Source: Ilex aquifolium (lineage: Eukaryota; Streptophyta; Magnoliopsida; Aquifoliales; Aquifoliaceae). Taken from it: DNA of 64,000 nucleotides. This document shows positions 35,065 through 45,644 of the stretch, one piece after another (the stretch's first letter is position 1; every line of letters begins with the position of its first letter). The position numbers were made by a program, and so were the translations under genes. The notes below the pieces were generated by a model. It made no database searches and was not told where the DNA came from. It was given only the letters and a program-made list of their open reading frames with translations. The stretch lies in the NCBI GenBank assembly GCA_951799425.1, contig OX637394.1, positions 9,683,501 to 9,747,500 of the forward strand. The letters run 5' to 3'.

Positions 35065-36267
35065 TCAAAGTGCCATTTCTGCCTGCAATGCAGCAAGTTC
35101 ATCCTCCTCAGCTATGTTCCTATGGGGTGCTGGACGTGTGGGTTGCCTGCCAGCAGGCACCTGAACTGGAGCAGCAGGGGCAGTTGTGGCCGGCTGTAGG
35201 AGCTGTTCCTCCAACTCAGCCTCTTCCAGTTCTTCAAGTTCTGCCTCCAATTCATCCTGAAACAATACTTCTGTTTAATGTATCATTCGAGAATTAACAA
35301 AATCTACACATAGATAATTAGAATTGATGAGACACAAACTTCGTCAAAATCAGCTGCTGCACCGATAGGTGCTGATAATGCTTCCTGAATCTGTTTCATG
35401 CTCTCAGTTTGCTCATTGATCTCATCCATTGTTTTGTCCACATCATCAATATTCCTGCATCATAAGATGCCATTAGAAGATCTATGAGGGCAGGATATTT
35501 ACCATATGCACCTTACAAAATTCCTAACAAGCAAAGAATGTACAAAATTGCCCCCATTGATGAGCAGTACAGAGGAGAATCTCTGATCCTAATCCAAAAA
35601 TGTGAGAAAGACACTAAAAAAAATAATAAAGACAGTGAATGCCAAAAGACCAAATCAGGAATGAGATTGACATGTAATCATCAACAAACTGTTTAACTTC
35701 TATGTAGCATGAAACCCAATCAAATGATGAACAACATGCTAAGTCCATCTAGATCTGTGACAGGTAATATTCATCTAAATGGAGCATGCCATGTGTTTTC
35801 ACATCGCTTGTAAACTATTATGCTTGGTATTTTACAACTCCAGAAATTAGTCTTTCCAAATTGCCCAAGGAAAACCATCCCCATTTATTAATCATGTCTT
35901 GTTTCAGCTTATCACCATAAGATTTCAAGATGACTCCAAATTATAGCCAAAAGAGAGAAATTCAAGGAAGCAAAACGTACATAGCCTTCTGCATGGCCTT
36001 CATTGCAGCTGCACCAGTTCTCAAAGCATCAACTGTCTCTGTTGTAGCTTTTGCGCCTTCTAGCATTATCATCTGATATCCAAGCTCAAAGAATGTTAAA
36101 ATTTAACAATCAATCTTCAAGAGAACATCATGGCCGCATTACATAAACGATACTAGATTCTACAATCTATCGAAAGAGTACCTGGTCATGAATGCGCAGA
36201 TGAAAATTTCCAAGCGTTTCAATATTCTGTTCATGTTGTTTTTTCCTCTTTAAACATTGCATTGCAG
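35065..36267 (-). pseudogene. 5'-truncated VPS32/SNF7 copy (exons 3-6 only)
   Basis: Four exons correspond one to one with the complete gene at 45645-48716: 36182-36267, 35981-36072, 35340-35454 and 35065-35256, with identical lengths (86, 92, 115, 192 nt) and open frames to the stop. Exons 1 and 2, encoding the membrane-binding N-terminus and first helix of this ESCRT-III subunit, are missing. Similarity ends near 36718 inside intron 2 and reappears for intron 1 at about 39402-39550. At several positions (APIGAAAD, QAEMAL at the end) this fragment keeps residues I remember as family consensus while the complete copy differs. It is probably not functional. Confidence 0.85.
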
Positions 36268-36833
36268 CTGAAAATATGCAACAACAAAGAAACTCAGCAG
36301 TGAAACAACCAAATTGAGAAGGAAAAAGTTTAACCACACACTATTGACTTTAAAAGATCCACAGAAAAATGACATAATGCTGCTTGTTCCTGCCTTTTTC
36401 AGATTAGTTTGTTAGTGTTTCACGTATAAAAAGTGCAGATGAGAAGCCATGTATATGATTACATGACATAACAATGATAACTAGGATCAACAAGAGACCT
36501 AGTAGAAAAAAGGCAAAAGCAACATGTTCAGCATAAGACCAACCTCCACAAAGTACCATGATGGAAAGCACCATCGTCATATTCTCACATATTACATTAG
36601 CCAAAATGTTATTATCCAGATGCCAATAAGAACATTAAATTTGATGAGAATAGACCTTATGAACCAAGCTTTATGGAGATACCAACTGACTTAAGGAGCA
36701 TACTAACAACCCAAATTGAAAGTGAGGTTATAACTATTTATGGTAAAATTATTACATTTGGATATGAAGTTATAACTATTTAAGATTAGGTTACAAGTAG
36801 AAAATGTAAAAGTACCACAAAAAAAACGGCGGC

Positions 36834-38254
36834 TATGACGACCCGTATATAAATTAATCATTGACACGTTAATTAGGTCGTCAATTATGATTCTATATAA
36901 TTAAGGGTTATTTTTTTTAAAAAAAATTATTAAATAAATTAATGAACATCAAATATAAATTCTTTATGTGAAAACGAATCGAATAACTATAATATAGGTC
37001 ATATTTTGAATTAAAAATAATGTGATATTCGAATAATATAATGAAGGTGTAATATATATATATATATATACACATATATATGTGTCAAAATCTAAGGGTG
37101 GCAGTCAATTAACTTGTGTTCTATTCAAAAAAAAAAAAAAGGAAAAGTGTATGAAGGAAATATGGACAATTGTCCATGTGATGCAAATTAGATGACTTAA
37201 GCAAGCTGATTTAAGCCATGTGACTTTGGCCAAACCTTGGCTATAAATAGCCTACCTTGGGGCCTTTTGAACAACACGGCAGAAGAGGAAGAGGAAGAGG
37301 AAGAGGAAGAGAAGAAAAGAAAGAGAGAGAGCAAGAGAGAGAAAAACTTATGAGATTTTGGGGTCAAAAATTTAGTAGTGAATTTTACTTTCGATCATTA
37401 CCAAATTGAAGTGTTTTGTTCGGGGTATTTCGAATTTCTTATCTATTGAAGTTATTAATGATTTTGAGGTACGGGGTAGTATACAATATGCTCCTGTGTT
37501 TTAAATCTCTTTATAAAGAGTGTTCTTTGATTATCTGAAATTTTTATTCCTATTGATTATTCTGATGGATACGAAATTCTGTCAATTTTATCGGTTGACC
37601 TGTACGTGGGGCTAATTACTCTGGGATTGATTGGTACATGTACGAAGTGTACTTGAGGCATAATTGGTAAAATGTGATTATGGCCCTGCGGGGTGCGATT
37701 GTGATTACAGCCCTGCGGGGTGTAATAGTTCGATATGAGTATGAAATTTAAATGCTCAGGTGTCACTTGTCATATCACCAAGAGAAACCGAGTATGAGAC
37801 TATGTTTGATAGCAGTTGAGTTATGTGACTTGTCCAATGTGATTCTTGATTTCGTTATCCATGATTCTTGTCATCTGAATTATTTGGTATTTGATCATTC
37901 ATATTTTTCTTGTTGAACATATTGTTTCCTGTCATATTGTATACTTCCCAGCTTTTAATATTTTTTTCAGGATAATCTCGGAGGGAATTACCAAAATTGA
38001 TATTTGAGGAATCGAAGATGGACGAGTCTTGATATAATTTTTAACTTTGTGGGTTTATTGGGGTGATCTATAATTTCAACATATTTGTTTTTATATTGAG
38101 GATATTATTTTTATTGTTATTTGGGAATCAAAATTGTGATTATAAATTTATTGAGGCAATTAGAGCTCTGGCCCTGTATTCGGAGATTTATTTGTGGCTT
38201 ATTGTGATCGATTGATTTAATTAAGTAACGGGTCTAAAAAATCGGGGCGTTACA
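36834..38254 (+). mobile_element. Solo LTR (Ty3/Gypsy, chromovirus-like ends)
   Basis: Starts TATGACGACCCG and ends GGGGCGTTACA, between perfect 5-bp duplications GCGGC (36829-36833, 38255-38259). Length 1,421 bp. A TATA box CTATAAATA lies near 37240, followed by a GGAAGA-rich tract. No internal coding region or second LTR is present. The first T-A replaces the usual TG start. Confidence 0.85.
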
Positions 38255-38318
38255 GCGGCTGAGGTTACAATCTCTTGAGGTGAGTTTACAACTCTTTAAG
38301 ATAATGTTATTACATTTA

Positions 38319-39261
38319 TGGCATGTTTGTTTCAAGTATTATATAAGTCTGCTATTGGAAATGTATTCCTTACATTTCCAATACCAATGGATATGAGTAC
38401 CGGTAATAAAAATTATTCCAATCTCATCCCATGTTTGTTTATTCAATAAGTATTATGATGGGTCCTACAAACAACCATCTTTTCTATCACATTTTATATA
38501 ACAAATATATCATTTTACCCTTAACATCATCAATTCCTTAACATCATCCATTCCATTCAAAATAATTTTAAAAAAAATACCGGTGACACTGTACGCTTAA
38601 ACATAATACAAGGAAAAAATTCAAAATATTTTTTTTAAAAAAAAATTAAAAAAAAAACCAGTAACACCGTACGCTTAAACATAATAAAAGAAAAAAAATT
38701 CAAAATAATTTTTTTTTCAAAAAAATTAAAAAAAAAAACATTAACATTGTACGCTTAAACATAATACAAGAAAAAAATTCAAAATAATTTAAAAAAAAAA
38801 ACCGATGACATCGTACGCTTAAACATAATAAAAGTAAAAATTCAAAATAATTTTTTTAAAAAAAAATTAAAAAAAAACCGTTAACACCGTACGTTTAAAC
38901 ATAATACAAGAAAAAAATTAAAAAAAAAACCGATAACATCATACGCTTAAATATAATATAAGGAAAAAATTCAATTTTTTTTTTATATGTGAACTCTTCA
39001 CATAGGAGGACATTTGTGTCTTTTTATTCTATTATACCGCTATTTCATTTGTACCGGGAATATAATACCACCGGGTAGGTGGTATTGCGTAGTACCATAT
39101 AGAATGCATTTAAGTCATTGTTCACACCAGGTCGGTATTACGACCCGGAAAATAATACTGAACGAAAAATGCCAAACAAAAAAGGTATAAGGTGGACCCC
39201 ACGTACTATTTCCCTAATCCCACCCGCTTATACCACCCCTATCCTTGAAACAAACTAGCCC
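38319..39261. mobile_element. Tourist-like element with internal tandem repeat
   Basis: Inverted ends TGGCATGTTTGTTTCAAG and (from the right) GGGCTAGTTTGTTTCAAG are flanked by TTA (38316-38318, 39262-39264). Inside, 38579-38975 holds about six diverged copies of a 60-80 bp unit marked by ACGCTTAAACATAATA followed by A/T runs. Length 943 bp. Confidence 0.75.
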
Positions 39262-39401
39262 TTATACGCAAAATTATCACCTTTAGTGAGTAATATTTAA
39301 TGACAAAAAATTTATAGCTACACATTTGAATAATATTTAATGCCAAAAAATTTACAACAACACTTTTTTTTTGGTACCGTACCGCTATTTGACCATGCGG
39401 T

Positions 39402-39550
39402 AGTTTATTTATGTTCCTTATTCATTGTACAACAGGGATGAAAAGATAGGTAACAGGGACATAACCAAGTTATTATTCTTGGGGGGCCAAAACCTTTTGT
39501 ACAAAGCCTTACACCAACCATGTAGACTATATTTATATTTTCAAAACACA
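39402..39550 (-). repeat. Copy of VPS32 intron 1 sequence
   Basis: About 145 bp nearly identical to 48205-48362, which lies in intron 1 of the complete VPS32 gene (shared TTGGGGGGCCAAAACCTT). It marks the right part of the left duplication unit and places the breakpoint in VPS32 intron 1. Confidence 0.85.
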
Positions 39551-39834
39551 AATTTTCAATGCATAAAAATTAATCAGACAACAATGCATACTCAACATAG
39601 ATTATCGCGTCCATCAACATGATACTCTTGTATTTACGGACACAATTTTGAGCACGCACTTAAAAACAAACATCGACATGTTGAGTTTCAACTCACGAAG
39701 GTTTTTTACATTGATTTTCAGCTGTTGAAATCGTTACATTAGGAGAAGGTAATGGTTCATCAAATTTTGAGTCTATAAGATTTTTTTGGTTGAAGAATGT
39801 ATGAATTGTAATCAGGTTATTCTTTTGCTGTTAA

Positions 39835-40909
39835 CAGTGATCATTCATCCATTGCAGTTTCTAGCTCTTCTTTTACCCCTCATCCAAAGCTTTGGTTTGT
39901 TGTTTGGCATATGATGGCCATTCCAAAGGTTAAGCATTTTTGGTGGAGAGTTTGCAACAGTGCACTGGCTACACATGATAATTTATTTAAAAGAAAGTGC
40001 GCTGTTTCTCCTTGGTGTCCTATATGTGAAGAGAATATCGAAACCGTTGAACACCTGCTTTTTGAATGTGAATGGGCAAAGAAAGTATGGTTTGGGTCAG
40101 AGTTGGGTTTGAGAATGTATTTGGATCCTCATGTTTCTGTCATACAATGGACCTCGTCTCTTTTGGATGCTCTGAAGAATATTCCCTGTGCAATCAAAAT
40201 CATGGGGAGGGTGGCTACGACTGCTTGGGCCATTTGGAATTCCAGAAACAATTTTTTGTTCCAGCATACTGAGCTGAATGCTCTGGCTACATTGTTGTGG
40301 GCTCAATCATTGTGGTCTGAGGCGTGGTCTTCTGTGAAGGGCAGATCTGCGGAGCCTCAGGTGGTTTCGTCTCTACCACACGTGCTTTCCTCTGATCTTA
40401 ATGATGCTTATTTCATGAGATGTGATGGAGCGTTCAAAAATGGTAAGGCTGCCATTGGGGTGATTCTTCATGGCTCAAATGAGCTACTGGTGATGGTATT
40501 GCAAAGCAAATTCCGGTCGTCTCCAGCCTCTTCTTTGAAGCAGCTGCAATTAGGGAAGCTTGTCTTTTGGCCTCTGCTGCAGATGTACGGGATGCATTTG
40601 TGGTCAGTGATTGTTTGGAGATGATCAAGTTATGTTCTTCAGAAGCTTCCCCCCCATGGGATATCAGTGCATATGTTAGTGATATTCGGTCTTTTGCTAC
40701 TGTTCTAAATTTAAGGTTTTTTCACAAGTCTATGGCTCTCAACAGAGCAGCTCAGTGGGTTGCAGCCATGACGGTATCTAACTCACTTCCGTTGAGTTGG
40801 GTGGGCTGTCCTCCCCCCGAGCTTAAGGCTTTCTTATCTTCTGATTGTAACCAGAACTTTCCTACGTAATGATTTATCTATGCATTGCTCTTTCAAAAAA
40901 AAAAAAAAA
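39835..40909 (+). pseudogene. L1-type LINE 3' end (zf-RVT and RNase H-like), broken
   Basis: An open frame ending at 40624 carries the zf-RVT zinc-finger domain that follows plant L1 reverse transcriptases: KVKHFWWRVCNSALATHDNL, then CPICEENIETVEHLLFECEWAKKVW. An RNase H-like start follows (MRCDGAFKNGKAAIGVIL). A frameshift near 40530-40570 moves the rest into another frame (VVSDCLEMIKLC, then LNRAAQWVA, stop at about 40869). An A run at 40895-40909 ends the element. It is truncated at the 5' side and cannot be active alone. Confidence 0.88.
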
Positions 40910-41398
40910 TAACTTTCCCATCTAGAATTAAAAATTAGTAAAACTCTATGACGTCACTTGAATAATTTTGTGAAATGTCACAACCCAAATGAAAACAATA
41001 GCTGAAAAATTTATCCTAAGATGATTATGAAAAAATTATTTGGGTTGACTAATTGGTATCTGACTGATATAAGACAAAAATATTAAAAAAAAAAAACACC
41101 TAAAAATTAATGGGGCTCTTCTATTCTTTTTAATAGTGAGGGATTTCCTAAAAGGAGGACTATTAGTTTATCGGTGAAAGAATAATGGGAATTGGGAAAA
41201 AATTGGAATGATATTATTATTTTGTTAATCTTCTATTCACCAAGAAACATGTTATAAGGTAAGAAAGTGAAGTGGATGATAATTCTAACGATATTAGTGC
41301 GAGAGCTGGCCCATTTATGTGATATATTATTATTGATTGGCGATAACATGTGTCACTAATGACATTAAATTTGAATATTTACTTGTAGTATTACCCTC
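40910..41398. other. Spacer at the junction of the two duplicated units
   Basis: AT-rich DNA between the LINE tail and the start of the right unit (similarity to the left unit begins at about 41399). No gene seen. Confidence 0.5.
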
Positions 41399-41569
41399 AA
41401 GGCCGGCTCAACAGTAGAGCCAAAAAAGCATGGGCTTTAGGACCCACGTACAAAAAAAGGCCTAAAATTTTAGAATTTTATAATAAAGTATACATCAAAG
41501 ATTAAAATTTATTATAATTTAACAAAAAAACTCTTGAAAGATTACGTCAAAAAAATAAAATTTAAAATT

Positions 41570-41741
41570 AGAAAATACTATGTAACCTAAATTTGTAATT
41601 ATAATTTGCATCTCAAATGAAGAAGGACCATTGGATGAGTGGGTCCCATCAACTTTTTTAAATATGACCCACTGATTTAATGGTCCCCTTTCATTTGGGA
41701 TGCAAATTTGGGTTGCAGATTTGGGTTACATAGCATTGCTC
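41570..41741. mobile_element. Small Mutator-like MITE, present only in the right copy
   Basis: Inverted ends AGAAAATACTATGTAACC and (from the right) GAGCAATGCTATGTAACC are flanked by a perfect 9-bp duplication TTTAAAATT (41561-41569, 41742-41750). The left copy has the single TTTAAAATT at 27959-27967 with no insert, which proves insertion. Length 172 bp. Confidence 0.9.
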
Positions 41742-42899
41742 TTTAAAATTTACGTCCAAAAGTGCAGTCAACTTCACACATACACATTTATTAAAAAATA
41801 AAAAAGGGTTAACACTTCGATAAAAAAGTATAATAAATATCTCTCTCTTCCAAAAAAACACCATTTATTAAACTCGATTTTGTTTTCATTTAAACACAAA
41901 AATACCAACTAATTAAATTGTTCGTTCTCATAAATGATCCACAATAAAAACTAATTAATATAAAAAAAATTAATAATATTTAATATATATTAGATGCCTA
42001 AATTACTAAAAAAGAAAAATTATGTGACACCACATTGTAATATTGAACATATTTACTATAAGAGTACCTTAGAAAAATTAATGAAAAAATACATAAAATA
42101 TAAAATAATAATTCATATTACTTTTAATCGTTGCGCGTCATCTAGTACTCAATTTGTCTCACTTAATCGGTTCCATGGACGATGACTTGAGAGTGAGAGA
42201 CGAGCAAATACTACAATTGTTGCGAGATGCACATATACTTCAATGGCACAGTAGGACCGGCCCTAGGGCCCGACCATTAAAATAATTGCCTAGAGCCTAA
42301 AAAATTTAGAGATGCAATTTAATTTTCAGTCCTTTGTTTAGCTTCATGTTCTCAAAGCCCTTTTCAAATGATCAAGTTAAAGGCCAAATATATTTCACAA
42401 GTCCATCTAAAACCTTATAGAAAACCTAAAATGTAACTATTTTTACAAGTCTACATAAATCTTTATAGAAAGTCCTAAAATATAACAAAATCTTCTAAAA
42501 AAATCTAAAATTAACAACTTCTAGCTTTAAAAGTAGAGATCTCTCTCAAATTCTTTTTATTAATTTTTTCTCCACTCTCACTGCCTCTCTCCAACTCTTT
42601 CTCTCCTTCTCAGTCTCATTGTCTTGCTCTGGTTTATTGTCCGTATCTTTAGCTATCTTGTTGTTTCTTTAAGACTTTATTCAATTTATTCATCTGTAAG
42701 ATCTTGACTTCACAATTACACCCAATTTATTATTTGATCCTGTCTGATCCCAAAATCACTAAAACTTTAAAAATAAATCATACCGTAAATCTCTATAAAA
42801 TGGTGAATAATTTTTTTTTCACTTAACGTACTTTTATTAGTAGTATAAATATAGATATAGATATAAATTATGCCAAATGCAATAGAAGTTTGATATTTA

Positions 42900-44706
42900 A
42901 TGTGGTGGTGTGGTATTTTTCAACCTGGAGCAAATGGAGACACTGGACTTCCATTCTCGGAAGTGTAAGATTCTATTTCTATTCTTACTACTTCTTTAAT
43001 GGCTTTACTATTTTGATACCTTCATATTTGTTATTCTTAAGAGCTGTGAAGTTTAGATATGCTATTTGATACTCAAATTATTTTAAAAGTTTACCATTTA
43101 ATGCTCTCGTATTATAAAAACTAATATGATCAATTGAAAATATTGTGATTAGCCTCACATATTTTTAAGAGTTGTAATTAGTGTTCTTATTTTTTTTGGT
43201 TCTTTTTCTATGTGTTTTATTGACTTTTGGACTTTTACTGCTAATAAATATTCTTGTCTACATAATACAATATAATATAATAAATATAAATGTTTTATTT
43301 TTTTGTCATCAATAAAAAAAAATTAAGGTGTCCACTCTAAATTTTTTTTTTTTTTTTGCTCCGTCCTTGGTTTTAGGACTCCCAATTTTAACTAGCTAGG
43401 TTGGGTAATTGAATTCGGGCAATATCCGAGTTGAGGTATCGGGTTATTGGGTTGAACTCGAATTTTAAATCGAGCTTAACCCGAGCATATTTAAAAATAA
43501 ATATATAAATCAATATAGCAATATAACTTATATGTTAAAACACTTGGGATCAGTCTTATGTTAAACATTTGGCTATTATGTCTTTATGTTAAATATTGAT
43601 TTTTATGTTTTACATACTATGGTTTTTATGTTAAACATTTGATTGAAGTTGTTGGTTGTTATTTTAGGTGAATACTATGTAGTATGCACCAGATTTAGAA
43701 CAACAGGTTGATTTCAAGCTTAAATGAACCCAACTTGAATTCTAACCCGAATTATGTAACCTGAACCTAACCTGAATTTGTCAGAATTATGTAACTCAAA
43801 TTCAATCCGAGTCCGCCCGAATTAAACTTGGGCAATACTCGGGTTGAGTTCGGATTAGGGTTGAGAATTATATAGCTAGGGTTGAGCTAGAGTTGACCCC
43901 GCAATCCACCCGAGTTGCACTGCTACAATAAATTGATTCCAAATTTCCCAAAAATGACTTTAGTTTTAATAGATTCAAGAGATAAACAAATGGATTTGTT
44001 ACATCCCTCAAATAAAAAGATAGACACAAATGTATTAAAAACAACCTATATATAATACAAACCCGACTATACAATATTAAAATGGGATGGGTATATGTTG
44101 GGTCAATTTTAATACAACACGATTAAATAATTGTTTTTTATTACCTATATTTTTTTAGTCAAGCCTATTTTTATGTAAATATTAAAAAGATAAGGTATCT
44201 GATCACACTATATTTTAATTTATTACTATTACAATCAATTGGATGATCAACTATGTATAACCAAATTTTCATAAATTACATTTTGTTTTCTTAACTTAAA
44301 TTTGAGGCTTTTATTTATCTATGCTGAACTTTTTGCTTAATTATTTGCTTAATTAAAACCTAGCTAATATATGTTACATTATAGATCCAATGTGTACAAA
44401 GATCTTGTGAGCACCAGGATAGTGGGAGGTCAAGAGGTTGCAGATATCTACTGTGTCGCCTGCTCAAGTTGTATAGGATGGGAAGTTGTAATAGGATATA
44501 GATGGATTCGACTTGATCTGTAAGTCCTTTATTCGATATACAACTATAATTATTACGTTCTTTAATTACTTATAAACATTATTATGGTTTGCAGGTCAAA
44601 AGTCCTATATTGGAACGGACAGGATCTAAGATTAACGGATCCAGATCCAGATGATATTCAGCCTCCTCCGTCAGATCCTGGTTCTATGGATGCGGCTGCG
44701 GCGTAG
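42900..44706 (+). pseudogene. Yippee-like gene, right copy, lacking exon 1
   Basis: Three exons line up with the left copy: about 42900-42964 (FQPGANGDTGLPFSEV, donor GTAAGA), 44385-44519 (NVYKDLV, then EVADIYCVACSSCIGWEVV with the second zinc CxxC pair), and 44595-44706 (SKVLYWNGQDLRLTDPDPDD, acidic tail, TAG). Junction phases close and all three exons are open. The first exon with the other CxxC pair is absent because the duplication starts downstream of it, so a standard product cannot be made unless another first exon is used. An ATG at 42900 could start a shortened protein. Gaps of roughly 190 and 240 bp in introns distinguish it from the left copy. Confidence 0.6.
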
Positions 44707-45058
44707 GCTTAGGGTTAAATGTAAGTTCTTAAATTGAAATTCATCATATATATTTTTTCAATACAATGGGAATTATACTAACGACCTATCAAATTTATTG
44801 TATGTGCAAATTGTCTTTTAGCCAATAAGCCCGTTGATATTGTTTCGTGATTTGTAAACAGGACAAAGATGTACTGTCAGGGAGGGATTGCAAAAGATCC
44901 AGCTACCTTGAAGCCCGAGCCCCTACGAGCTCAAGAGGATCAGCGCTTTGGGTTTTGAAATTTTAGAACAAATTAATTTTTGAAGCACTCATTTTGATCC
45001 AAATTTGTTATGCTTTTCTAGTTGTGTTTTGAATAATCAATTGTTTGAATGGTGGAAA

Positions 45059-45508
45059 GCAACATGTTCAGCATAAGACCAACCTCCACAAAGTACCATG
45101 ATGGAAAGCACCACCGTCATTTTCTACTACATTAGCCAAAATGTTATTATCCAGATGCCAACAAGAACATTAAATTTGATGAGAATAGACCTTATGAACC
45201 GAGCTTTATGGAGATACCAACTGACTTAAGGAGCATACCAACAACCCAAATTATCACTCTCTTGGTATCCCCTACCATTTCAAGCATATATTATTCCCTT
45301 AACCATCACAATGGTCCTTATAAATCAGATGCAATTAAAATACAAAGTTTAAAACAAACACGTAACACCCAAGTGCCCCAACCTACACAAGCACAAATAC
45401 ATAAAAATAATCAACAAAAATCAATCATAGTACATGAATATAATAACAATTACACAACCTAGTGGAGAAGAACAGAGATAATAGATCTTATAGTTCATAA
45501 CTCTTAAA
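45059..45508 (-). repeat. Extra copy of VPS32 intron 2 sequence
   Basis: About 445 bp nearly identical to 47112-47558 inside intron 2 of the complete gene (shared GCAACATGTTC, then ATGATGGAAAGCACC). It lies just beyond the VPS32 stop codon, between the Yippee-like exons and VPS32. A part is also present at about 36506-36718 in the left unit, so this segment exists three times. Confidence 0.85.
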
Positions 45509-45644
45509 AAAACACCTATTGCTTCAATTCATATCCTTGTTGTCAAAGAATTGAGGACAAGTATTTAGCTAGAGGTGAGACTGCTGATGGTGCATTTTAT
45601 TTGTCAGTATGAGTTGTGCCAATACAGGCCTGCAAATTTCCACT

